DNA of 64,000 nt from Acidobacteriota bacterium (GTDB lineage Bacteria > Acidobacteriota > Thermoanaerobaculia > Multivoradales > Multivoraceae): assembly GCA_028877275.1 (NCBI GenBank), contig JAPPFP010000006.1:735896-799895 (forward strand), given 5' to 3'. The position numbers and the translations under genes are program-made. Shown one piece after another: positions 43,318 to 50,818 of this stretch (positions are counted from its first letter, which is position 1; each line of letters opens with the position of its first letter). The notes under the pieces are model-generated. The model did no database searches. It was not told the origin of the DNA and saw only the letters and a program-made list of their open reading frames with translations.

Positions 43318-44106
43318 AGCGAGCAGACGATCCAGGACGGCGTCGGCGGTGCCGTTCTCGAGTTCCCGGGCCCCGCCGCCGACGGCGATCTCTGCGTCCT
43401 CGGCTGGGCGATGGAGCTGGAACTCGCGACGCCGGAGCAGGTGCTGCGCTGGGCTCACGGCCGGTGGGGAAGGGAACTGACGCTGGCGACCTCCTTCCAG
43501 GCGGAAGGCATGGTGCTGCTCCACATGTGTCACCAGCTCGGTCTACCGGTACGGATCGTGACGCTCGACACGGGCCGGCTCCCGGAGGAGACCTTCCGGC
43601 ATATCGAGCACGTACGGCTGCACTACGGCGTGGACGTGGAGATCGTGGCGCCGCGAGCGTCGGAGGTGGCCCGCCTCGTCAAGCGGGACGGCCCCAATCT
43701 CTTCTACGGCTCGGTGGCCGGACGGCAGCGTTGCTGCAATGTGCGCAAGGTGGAGCCGATGCGACGGGCGCTGGCCCGCACGCCGGCCTGGTTGAGCGGA
43801 CTGCGCCGCGACCAGACGCCGACTCGCGACGTCCTGAACAAGGTGGAGGTCGACCGCGTGACCCGGACCAAGGGGCGGCTGGTGAAGGTCTGTCCGTTGC
43901 TCGACTGGACCGAGGACCAGGTCTGGACCTACATTCACGAGGAGGGGGTGCCGTACCACCCGCTCTACGACCGGGGCTACCGGACGATCGGCTGCGCGCC
44001 TTGCACCCGTCCCTCCCGACCCGGTGAAGGCGCCCGCGGCGGCCGCTGGTGGTGGGAGTCCCACACCGGCAAGGAATGCGGCCTCCACGTCCTGCAGCCG
44101 CGTTGA
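43315..44106 (+). CDS. cysH: Phosphoadenylyl/adenylyl-sulfate reductase
   Basis: Thioredoxin-dependent reductase that makes sulfite from activated sulfate; 263 residues. Cys140-Cys141 (RCCNVRKVEP) and Cys227, Cys230 (CAPC) form the CC...CxxC [4Fe-4S] set seen in APS reductases and absent from enterobacterial PAPS reductases, so APS is the likelier substrate. The catalytic Cys255 lies in KECGLH. ATG 43315 is preferred over a TTG 9 bases upstream; either lies within the dyad, and no ribosome-binding site is seen. The next gene overlaps its stop (TTGA). ATP sulfurylase and sulfite reductase genes are not in the window. Confidence 0.92.
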   Translation: MSEQTIQDGVGGAVLEFPGPAADGDLCVLGWAMELELATPEQVLRWAHGRWGRELTLATSFQAEGMVLLHMCHQLGLPVRIVTLDTGRLPEETFRHIEHVRLHYGVDVEIVAPRASEVARLVKRDGPNLFYGSVAGRQRCCNVRKVEPMRRALARTPAWLSGLRRDQTPTRDVLNKVEVDRVTRTKGRLVKVCPLLDWTEDQVWTYIHEEGVPYHPLYDRGYRTIGCAPCTRPSRPGEGARGGRWWWESHTGKECGLHVLQPR

Positions 44107-44774
44107 GCGGCGACCGTCGACCGCTCGCCTACTACCCGGTCTTCCTCTCGCTCGCCGAGCGGCTGGTCGTCGTCAAGGGCGGCGGTCCGGTGGCGGAACG
44201 GCGGGTCACCGGCCTGCTGCGCTGCGGAGCGCGGGTGCGCGTGGTCGCTCCCGAGCTCACGCCGGAGCTCGAGCAACGGGCTCTGGGCGGAGAGATCGAA
44301 CACGTGGCCCGGCCGTATCGCCCGGGAGATCTCGAAGGTGCGGCACTGGCTCTGGCCGAGCCCGGCGACCCTGCCTCGGACGCCTTGTTCTACGCGGAGG
44401 CGGAGCGGCGCGGCATCTTCGCCAACGTCGAGGACGACCTCGAGCACTGCAGCTTCATCATGCCGGCGCTCGTGCGCCGCGGCGACCTGGTCGTCGCGAT
44501 CTCGACCTCCGGGCGCGCCCCGGCGCTGGCGGTACGCCTCCGCGAGCGGCTGGAGCGGGAGCTGGGGCCCGAGTACGGGGCGCTGCTCGGGCTTGCCGGC
44601 CGGCTGCGGACGCCGCTTGCGAGGACGGTGCCGGACTTCGAGGAACGGCGGCGGCGCTGGTACGAACTGGTCGACTCGGAAGTCCTGGCCCTGTTTCGCG
44701 AGGACAGGACCGCCGAGGCCCGGGAACTGGCGGAGCAGATCATGGGCGTCGCGGCCGAGGAGCTGGATCGGTGA
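44103..44774 (+). CDS. Precorrin-2 dehydrogenase/sirohydrochlorin ferrochelatase
   Basis: A 223-residue Met8/CysG N-terminal-type bifunctional enzyme that oxidises precorrin-2 with NAD and inserts iron to make sirohaem, the cofactor of sulfite reductase. The Rossmann loop is VVVKGGGPVAERRV near 25, followed by GARVRVVAPELTPEL; VVAISTSGRAPALAVRLRER near 135 is the family's substrate-loop segment. It starts at TTG 44103, overlapping the cysH stop by 4 bases, and its own stop overlaps the SUMT GTG (GTGA). This coupling ties sirohaem supply to sulfate reduction. Confidence 0.9.
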   Translation: MSGDRRPLAYYPVFLSLAERLVVVKGGGPVAERRVTGLLRCGARVRVVAPELTPELEQRALGGEIEHVARPYRPGDLEGAALALAEPGDPASDALFYAEAERRGIFANVEDDLEHCSFIMPALVRRGDLVVAISTSGRAPALAVRLRERLERELGPEYGALLGLAGRLRTPLARTVPDFEERRRRWYELVDSEVLALFREDRTAEARELAEQIMGVAAEELDR

Positions 44775-45514
44775 GTGGCTCGGGACGGGTCACGCTGATC
44801 GGGGCCGGGCCTGGTGACCCCGAACTGATCACGGTCCTCGGCCTGAAGCGTCTGCGGGCCGCCGATGTCGTGCTGCACGACCGGCTCGCGGCCACGGACC
44901 TTCTCGCTGAGGCGAAGGCGGGCGCCGAGATCGTCGACGTCGGCAAGCGCCCCGGCGACGACGTCCAGGCCCGGCAGCGCCGGATCGAGAAGCTGATGAT
45001 TGAACGGGCGCTCGACGGCGCTCACGTGGTCCGGCTCAAGGGAGGCGATCCGACCGTCTTCGGCCGCGGCGGCGAGGAAATCGAAGCATGTGCCGCCGCG
45101 GGAGTGTCGTGCGAGGTGGTCCCCGGCGTGAGCAGCATCGTGGCCGCACCGGCCGTTGCCGGCATCCCGTTGACGCACCGCGGCGTTTCCCTGGGTTTCG
45201 CGGTCGTGTCGGCGCGGAACGCCGAAGGCGGCGAACCGGATTGGGCCGGTCTGTCGGGAGCGGACACTGTGGTCGTCCTGATGCCGGCGCGCCGCCTCGA
45301 GCGCATAGGCCGCGGCCTGATCGCTGCCGGACGGCCGCCTGCAACGCCGGTGGCAGTCGTCGAGCGGGCGACCACTACCGAACAGAGAACGGTGCGCTGC
45401 ACTCTTCAGACGCTGGCGGCTGGGGACTTCGCAGGTCGGATCAACCCGCCCTGCGTCGTCATCGTCGGCGACGTGGCGGCTCGCCGGTCTCCGGTCCCGC
45501 GAACAGACGGATGA
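44771..45514 (+). CDS. cobA: Uroporphyrinogen-III C-methyltransferase (SUMT)
   Basis: A 247-residue S-adenosylmethionine-dependent methylase that converts uroporphyrinogen III to precorrin-2, the step before the upstream enzyme. Diagnostic segments are VTLIGAGPGDPELITVLGLK, VVLHDRLAATDLL, HVVRLKGGDPTVFGRGGEE and VVPGVSSIVAAPAVAGIPLTH. It stands alone rather than fused as in CysG, the two halves being adjacent genes. The GTG start at 44771 overlaps the preceding stop. Its 3' end overlaps the convergent TRAP binding-protein gene by 56 bases in antisense. Confidence 0.95.
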   Translation: MSGSGRVTLIGAGPGDPELITVLGLKRLRAADVVLHDRLAATDLLAEAKAGAEIVDVGKRPGDDVQARQRRIEKLMIERALDGAHVVRLKGGDPTVFGRGGEEIEACAAAGVSCEVVPGVSSIVAAPAVAGIPLTHRGVSLGFAVVSARNAEGGEPDWAGLSGADTVVVLMPARRLERIGRGLIAAGRPPATPVAVVERATTTEQRTVRCTLQTLAAGDFAGRINPPCVVIVGDVAARRSPVPRTDG

Positions 45515-46490
45515 CATCGCCAACCGTCAGATCGCCGACCTGGCGTTTGAGGCCGGCTTCCCGCACGGAGGCGATGGCCCGTTCGAACCGGCGCTTCTCG
45601 ACTTCCGGAAGATCGATGATCTCGACGCCGGCCTCCTCCGCCAGACGTATCCCCGCGGCGCCGGCGCGCTCGTACGCGACGGCGCCGGCCATCGACAGGG
45701 AGACATCCGCGGCTTCGTCGACCCAGCCTTGCGCCTCGGGAGAAAGGCCGTCGTACACCTCCTGATTCATCAGCAGGACGAAGGGCAGCCCGGACGCGGG
45801 GAGCCAGGTCGTCAGGTAGGCGGCGGGCTCGTGAAGCTGGAAGGTGACGATCCCCGAGGGGGATAGGGCGACGCCGTCTACGACTCCTGTCGCCAGGCTC
45901 TGGTGGACGACCGTCCCGGGCTGCATGACGGCGCTGGCGCCAAGCGCTTCGATGAACGGGATGGCGCTGCGGGTCGAAACCCGGATCTTGAGCCCGCGCA
46001 TGTCTTCGAGCGTGCGTACCGGCGCGTTGCGGGTGAGCAGCACAGGGGCGGCGTTGGACCAGAGCGCCAGCACCCGCGCCCGGTACTCCGGCTCCAGTAC
46101 CTGTCGGGCGTGCAACATGGCCTCGGTGCAGTCCCTCGTCGTCTTGCAGATGCCGGGATAGGCGATCAGGTCGGTCTTCGGAAAGAGGTCGGCGGTATAG
46201 GCGGGTATGGCGAGGGCGATGTCGGCCACGCCGCTGCGCAGAATCGAGTACTGCGCCGGCGCCGACGAGTTGAGGGCGCCGGCGGGGAACTGCCGGACGG
46301 TCAGCTTGCCGCCCGAGAGCTCCGCGAGCTCTTGGGAGAACGGCGTGAACACGGCCTCGGTCAGGGGGTGATCGGCTGGGAGAAAGTGCGCCAGCGACAG
46401 TTCCCGGGTGTCGGAGGCCGGCTGGCAGCCGCAGGCGAGCAGCAGTCCGAGGACGAGGATCCGGCTCAGCTTCGACACTTCAGGATCCAC
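45459..46490 (-). CDS. dctP: TRAP transporter substrate-binding lipoprotein DctP
   Basis: A periplasmic solute receptor for a TRAP secondary transporter. A lipoprotein signal ends in LLLACG, so it is probably membrane-anchored. The mature part shows the DctP pattern: LAHFLPADHPLTEAVFTPFS, ADLFPKTDLIAYPG, LEDMRGLKIRVSTRSAIPFI (which holds the carboxylate-binding Arg) and VVDGVALSPSGI. The ligand is probably a carboxylate. The start is GTG 46490, or GTG 46478, which removes an 11-base overlap with the upstream permease and gives a better signal peptide. It is the last gene of the operon running from 50107. Confidence 0.88.
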   Translation of the reverse strand: MDPEVSKLSRILVLGLLLACGCQPASDTRELSLAHFLPADHPLTEAVFTPFSQELAELSGGKLTVRQFPAGALNSSAPAQYSILRSGVADIALAIPAYTADLFPKTDLIAYPGICKTTRDCTEAMLHARQVLEPEYRARVLALWSNAAPVLLTRNAPVRTLEDMRGLKIRVSTRSAIPFIEALGASAVMQPGTVVHQSLATGVVDGVALSPSGIVTFQLHEPAAYLTTWLPASGLPFVLLMNQEVYDGLSPEAQGWVDEAADVSLSMAGAVAYERAGAAGIRLAEEAGVEIIDLPEVEKRRFERAIASVREAGLKRQVGDLTVGDVIRLFAGPETGEPPRRRR

Positions 46491-48267
46491 GCCGGGCGCC
46501 GGCGGAAACGCGGAGAGTCAGGATGTCCGTGTCGTGAAACTGCTGGTGCCGAACCGAGGACGCGAGGTGTTTGAGCAGCCGAAGGGAGACCTCCTGCTCG
46601 ACCCGGGCCGCCCGGGTCTCCGCATCGAGGGACGTCAGCCGGTCCTGGAGGTTGAGTTCGTCGGCGCTGGCCGCGCCGACCTTGAACTCCAGCACGGCCT
46701 CTCCGTCCTCTTCGCGCGCCAGGAGAAGCAGTTCGGGTCGCTCGTCGCCGGGAGCGTCGTCCACTCCTTCGTCTCCCACGCGCGACTGCAGGAGCGTGAG
46801 CAACGTCTCCTCGGTCGCGGCTTCGAGCCGGTCGACCACGGACTCCAGGCCGTGGCGCGCTGCGAACGCCTGAATGAACTCCCTGATTCGCGGCAGCTCG
46901 GCGGTGTCGAGCTTGCCCTTGAGCTGGCTCTTCCGTCGTACGGTCAGCGCCGCGAGCAGGAGCGCCAGCAGGCCCCCCGTGGTCAACCCGCTGCTCAACA
47001 GACCGCCCGCGAACTCCGCGAAGTAGGCGGGGAAGATCATGTCGAACTCGAACGCGACACCGGTCCAGAACGAGACCGCCGCGATCAGGCCGTTGCGGGG
47101 GTTCGACCCCATGCTGCTGGCGACTTCGCGCACGCCGACCGTGAACAGCGTCGCCATGACCACGGCAACCGAAGCCGCCACGACCGCGGCAGGGATCGCG
47201 AGAATGAGAGCGAGCGCCTTCGGCAGGAAGGCCAGGGCGACGAAGGTCAGCCCGCACACGACCGCGACCCTGCGCGCCGCGACGCCGGTGATCTCGACCG
47301 CGGAAACGGCGCCCGCGTTCAGGGTATTGGGCATCGTTCCCGCCAGCCCCGCCAGCAGGCTCCCGGCGCCTTCCGCGGCCACGGCCCGCTGCACGGCCCG
47401 AAAGTCGACCGCGCGGGCCCGGCGCCACGCCACGCGCTGGGCGGCGACCACGACGGCGACCGACTTGGTCGAGCCGACCAGCGTCACGAACAGGAACGCG
47501 GGCAGGAGGGCCCAGAACGCGGCGCCGAACTCGAGGTCCAGTCCGGGCGGCCGGCCCCGGGGAATGCCGATCCAGGCGGCGTCGGCCACGCGTCCGCCAT
47601 CGTAGATTCCGAGGAATGCGCCAGTCAGGGCGCCGGTGACGATACCGACCGCGGGGGCCCAGAGGCGCGCGGTCCCCTTGCCCTTGAGAGCGATCCCCAG
47701 GAAGGTGCAGATCATGACGCCGGCACTCAGCGGCCCGGCGTACGCGGGGCCTCCCGGCGGCAGCTCGTTCAGCATGCGGAAGAGAATCGGCATCACGCTG
47801 ACGGGAAGGAGCATGACGACCGTCCCCGTGACGACGGGAGTGAGAACGCGGTGCAGCAGGGCGAGCCGCGCCGAAAGGAGGACCTGGGCGAGGGCGGAGA
47901 CGACGACCAGGGTCGCCAGCAAGCCCGGTCCGCCCAGGATCAGGGCCTCCGCGCACACCGCGACGAAGATCGCCGAGCTGACGTGTGGCAGGACGTAGCC
48001 CGCCCCGAACCGTCGCACCCGCAGGGCCTGGATGATCGTGGCGGCGCCGCATGCGAGGACGGAGGCGAACACCGCCCAGAGCACGAGATCTTCGGCGCCG
48101 CCGGCACGGAAGGCGATTGTCGGCAGGAGCACCATCCCGTTCAGGCCCAGGGCGGCGAGCTGCAGGCCGAGCCCGATTGCGAGCGGACGGGGAATCCGGT
48201 CGTCTACTTCGTAGAGCAGTCCCTCGTCCGGGTTGAACCGCGAGCTCTTCGCCTGCTTCGTGTTCAT
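46480..48267 (-). CDS. NCS2-type permease with a soluble C-terminal domain
   Basis: A 595-residue membrane protein. Residues 25-440 hold a nucleobase:cation symporter-2-like core, with PRPLAIGLGLQLAALGLNGM at the first helix and GLAGTMPNTLNAGAVSAVEI as the conserved helix-10 region (AGTMPNT). The unusual part is a 150-residue cytoplasmic tail (about 446-595): AATEETLLTLL and EQEVSLRLLKHLASSVRHQQ resemble the ends of an RsbW-like HATPase fold, but no clear ATP-lid motif is seen. ATG 48267 overlaps the DctM stop (ATGA), and it precedes dctP, so it is embedded in a TRAP operon. Its substrate is unknown. Confidence 0.8.
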   Translation of the reverse strand: MNTKQAKSSRFNPDEGLLYEVDDRIPRPLAIGLGLQLAALGLNGMVLLPTIAFRAGGAEDLVLWAVFASVLACGAATIIQALRVRRFGAGYVLPHVSSAIFVAVCAEALILGGPGLLATLVVVSALAQVLLSARLALLHRVLTPVVTGTVVMLLPVSVMPILFRMLNELPPGGPAYAGPLSAGVMICTFLGIALKGKGTARLWAPAVGIVTGALTGAFLGIYDGGRVADAAWIGIPRGRPPGLDLEFGAAFWALLPAFLFVTLVGSTKSVAVVVAAQRVAWRRARAVDFRAVQRAVAAEGAGSLLAGLAGTMPNTLNAGAVSAVEITGVAARRVAVVCGLTFVALAFLPKALALILAIPAAVVAASVAVVMATLFTVGVREVASSMGSNPRNGLIAAVSFWTGVAFEFDMIFPAYFAEFAGGLLSSGLTTGGLLALLLAALTVRRKSQLKGKLDTAELPRIREFIQAFAARHGLESVVDRLEAATEETLLTLLQSRVGDEGVDDAPGDERPELLLLAREEDGEAVLEFKVGAASADELNLQDRLTSLDAETRAARVEQEVSLRLLKHLASSVRHQQFHDTDILTLRVSAGARRGS

Positions 48268-49571
48268 CCGTACATGGCGTCGGGCAGCAACGTGGCGATG
48301 CGGGGAAGGAGCGCGATCAGAACCATCGCCGCGAGGAGGGCAAGCCAGAACGGAACGATGCCGCGAAACATCGTGCGGACCGGCACGTCGGGCGCCACGC
48401 CCTTCACCACGAAGATGTTCAGTCCGACCGGCGGCGAGATCAGGCCCATCTCGAGTGCGATGACGATCATCACACCGAACCAGATCATGTCGACACCCAG
48501 CGACTCGAGAATCGGCTGCACGAGCGGAACGGTCAGCACCAGCATCGCGAATCCGTCGAGAAAGGTGCCGAGAACGATGAACATGATCAGCACCAGCAGG
48601 ACGACCTGAGCGCCGGAGAACCCCTGTTCGGCGACCCACTCCGATGCGACGAAGGCGATGCCGGTGAATCCGAGGAAGATCTTGAACACGAATGCGCCGA
48701 ACAGCACCAGGAAGGCGGTGCCGCTCGCCTTCAGCGTGGAGTTCGCCACTTCGATCACGGTCTTCCGGTTCAACGTGCGCCGCACACAGGCCGCGACCAG
48801 CGCCAGCAATGCTCCCACTCCGGCCGCTTCGATCGCGGAAAAGACGCCGGCGTAGATGCCGCCGATCGTCACGATGACGATGCCCAGGATCCACGTCGCC
48901 CTCGCGGTGGCCCTGAGCCGTTCCCGCCACGGAACGGATGCCGTGGCGTGTGGCGCCTTGTCCGGGTCTCGCCTGACGACGATCCAGATGGCAAGAACGA
49001 AGAGAAGAGTGAGCAGAATCCCGGGGATCACTCCGGCCATGAACAGGCGCCCGATGCTTTCTTCCGTGATGATCCCGTAGATCACCAACCCCGCCGACGG
49101 CGGGATCAGAATCCCCAGCGTCCCGCCGGCGGCGATGGCGCCGGTGGCCAGGGAGTCGTCGTACCTGAACCGCCGCATTTCTGGCAGGGACACACGGCCC
49201 ATCGTCAGCGCCGCGGCCAGCGACGAGCCCGAGAGAGCCGAGAATCCGGCGCACGCGACGATCGACGCGGAAGCGAGGCTGCCCCGGAAACGGCCGAGCC
49301 AGCTATGAGCGGCTCGGTACAGGTCCTGGCTCATCCTGGAGACCAGGGCCAGATTGCCCATCAGCATGAACAGGGGCAGGATGGTGAGGGAGTAGCGGGA
49401 GGAGACCGCGAAGATCTCCCCGGCCACGACCGGCACGACGGCGCCGGGGCGAATCATGGCGATCCCGGCCGCGCCTACGATCAGCATCGCCAGCCCCACC
49501 GGTACGCGGATCAGGAGCAGGGCGAGAAGGGCGAGAAAGCCCAGCAGGGCGATTCCGGTTCCGGCCGTCAT
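48264..49571 (-). CDS. dctM: TRAP transporter large permease DctM
   Basis: The ion-coupled membrane subunit of a tripartite ATP-independent transporter, 435 residues with about twelve hydrophobic segments. Family landmarks are YSLTILPLFMLMGNLAL, GFSALSGSSLAAALTMG, AIAAGGTLGILIPPSAGLVIYG and GLISPPVGLNIFVVKG. It works with DctQ and DctP to import a solute against the sodium gradient. ATG 49571 overlaps the DctQ stop (ATGA). On its other side it overlaps the NCS2-type gene (ATGA), which is not a normal TRAP component. Confidence 0.95.
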   Translation of the reverse strand: MTAGTGIALLGFLALLALLLIRVPVGLAMLIVGAAGIAMIRPGAVVPVVAGEIFAVSSRYSLTILPLFMLMGNLALVSRMSQDLYRAAHSWLGRFRGSLASASIVACAGFSALSGSSLAAALTMGRVSLPEMRRFRYDDSLATGAIAAGGTLGILIPPSAGLVIYGIITEESIGRLFMAGVIPGILLTLLFVLAIWIVVRRDPDKAPHATASVPWRERLRATARATWILGIVIVTIGGIYAGVFSAIEAAGVGALLALVAACVRRTLNRKTVIEVANSTLKASGTAFLVLFGAFVFKIFLGFTGIAFVASEWVAEQGFSGAQVVLLVLIMFIVLGTFLDGFAMLVLTVPLVQPILESLGVDMIWFGVMIVIALEMGLISPPVGLNIFVVKGVAPDVPVRTMFRGIVPFWLALLAAMVLIALLPRIATLLPDAMYG

Positions 49572-50107
49572 TCGACCGGTTCGTTCGGGTCTTCGGCGTT
49601 CCAGAGCGCCAGTCCGAGGAGCATCTGGGACGCGAGCAGGCATCCGTAGGCGGCCAGCGACACGCCGAGCGCGTAGTAGAACGGCGTATGCGGGATCGAG
49701 ACGCTGCCGGTCACGTCGCCGCAGGGCGGGCCGCAGCTGCCGTGGACGAACAGGGAGTAGGCGGCCAGCGCCGTCACGCCCAGACCCAGAAGCCTGGCGA
49801 TCGCGTCCGTGACCCTGGTGACCCGTCTGGCAGCGAAGCGCGCGATCAGATTCACACAGACGTGCGAACCCTGGGCCGCGCCGTAGGCGATCGCCGCCGC
49901 CACGACCACCGCGAGCGACATCGTCGAGACGTCTTCGGTCCAGGGCAGCGAGTCGTTCAGGAGGTAGCGCCAGAGGACTTCGGCCACCGTGATTCCCAGC
50001 AGCACCGCAAGCGCGATGCCACCCACAACGGCGAACGCGGCCGGCGGACGGCGACAGATCGACTCGGCCCGCGTCAGGCGCGCGCGGTGCTGCTCGAAGA
50101 GGGGCAA
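49568..50107 (-). CDS. dctQ: TRAP transporter small permease DctQ
   Basis: The small membrane subunit of the TRAP transporter, 179 residues with four hydrophobic segments. RYLLNDSLPWTEDVSTMSLA near residue 47 is the DctQ signature around the conserved W-T-E-(D/E). The periplasmic loop before the last helix (HGSCGPPCGDV) has two cysteines that could form a disulfide. The start is TTG 50107; no closer ATG or GTG precedes the first helix. It overlaps dctM by 4 bases. It follows the HCCA-isomerase-like gene by 38 bases. Confidence 0.9.
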   Translation of the reverse strand: MPLFEQHRARLTRAESICRRPPAAFAVVGGIALAVLLGITVAEVLWRYLLNDSLPWTEDVSTMSLAVVVAAAIAYGAAQGSHVCVNLIARFAARRVTRVTDAIARLLGLGVTALAAYSLFVHGSCGPPCGDVTGSVSIPHTPFYYALGVSLAAYGCLLASQMLLGLALWNAEDPNEPVE

Positions 50108-50145
50108 GGCTCCCTATTGAAGCACACGGGACGGACCGGCGGTAG

Positions 50146-50784
50146 CTACGCGGAGTAGACCGGCGCCAGCGGGTCCGCCGCCAGATCGGTCGGCTCTCGA
50201 CCCTCGGAGCGCGCGGCCTCCCTCAGCAGCCAGTCGAGACGGTCGTTGCCCCAGAAGCGCTCGCCGCGGTAGATGAAGAGTGGTACGCCGAAGGCGCCGT
50301 CTTCCCGCGTATGGGCGAAGCCGGCCATGATCCGGTCCTTCCACTCGGGATCGTGGGCGACGACCAGGGCCTCTTCACCGTCCAGGCCCGCGGCGGCCGC
50401 GGCGGCACGCATCACCTCGTCGCTGGCCAGATCGAGGCCGCGTCCGAACCGGGCCAGGAATGCCTCGCGTGCGTAGTCGATCGCCTTGCCCTGCTCCCGG
50501 GCCCAGACGTAGATCTGGTGCGGCGGGAACCAGTCCGGATCGTCAACGCCTTCCGGCCAGTTCATCGGTAGCCCGTAGGCTTTCGCAATCCGCTCCGCGT
50601 CCTGGCGAACGTAGCTCGACTTGGCGCGTCCGGCCGAGAGGCTGGCCCCCTTGCCGAAGGGGAAGATCGGCACGGCGTCGATCGCGTTCCAGTCGAGCAC
50701 GTCGGTCGTCGTGACGCGGTGGAAGGCGAACCACGAGAAGGGGGAGCGGAAGGAGAAGTAGACGCGCAGGTCCTTCGGGTTCAT
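50146..50784 (-). CDS. 2-hydroxychromene-2-carboxylate isomerase/DsbA-like thioredoxin-fold protein
   Basis: A 212-residue kappa-class GST-like enzyme. LRVYFSFRSPFSWFAFHRV holds the glutathione-contact Ser, AYGLPMNWP follows, and the C-terminal FGVPLFIYRGERFWGNDRLD has the cis-Pro and the family's WG-ND-R-L ending. HCCA isomerases act in aromatic ring breakdown with glutathione; other members are general disulfide or isomerase enzymes. ATG 50784 gives the normal length. It lies between the DUF5916 gene and the TRAP operon on the same strand. The reaction is not established here. Confidence 0.88.
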   Translation of the reverse strand: MNPKDLRVYFSFRSPFSWFAFHRVTTTDVLDWNAIDAVPIFPFGKGASLSAGRAKSSYVRQDAERIAKAYGLPMNWPEGVDDPDWFPPHQIYVWAREQGKAIDYAREAFLARFGRGLDLASDEVMRAAAAAAGLDGEEALVVAHDPEWKDRIMAGFAHTREDGAFGVPLFIYRGERFWGNDRLDWLLREAARSEGREPTDLAADPLAPVYSA

Positions 50785-50818
50785 GGCGGCGGGGCTCCTG
50801 TCGGCAGGCGGTGTGAAC

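Noticed and set aside
46408..48609. A 733-codon plus-strand frame opposite the NCS2-type permease
   Set aside because: Very high Gln, Arg, Glu and His content and no domain; the minus strand encodes a plausible multi-helix membrane protein.
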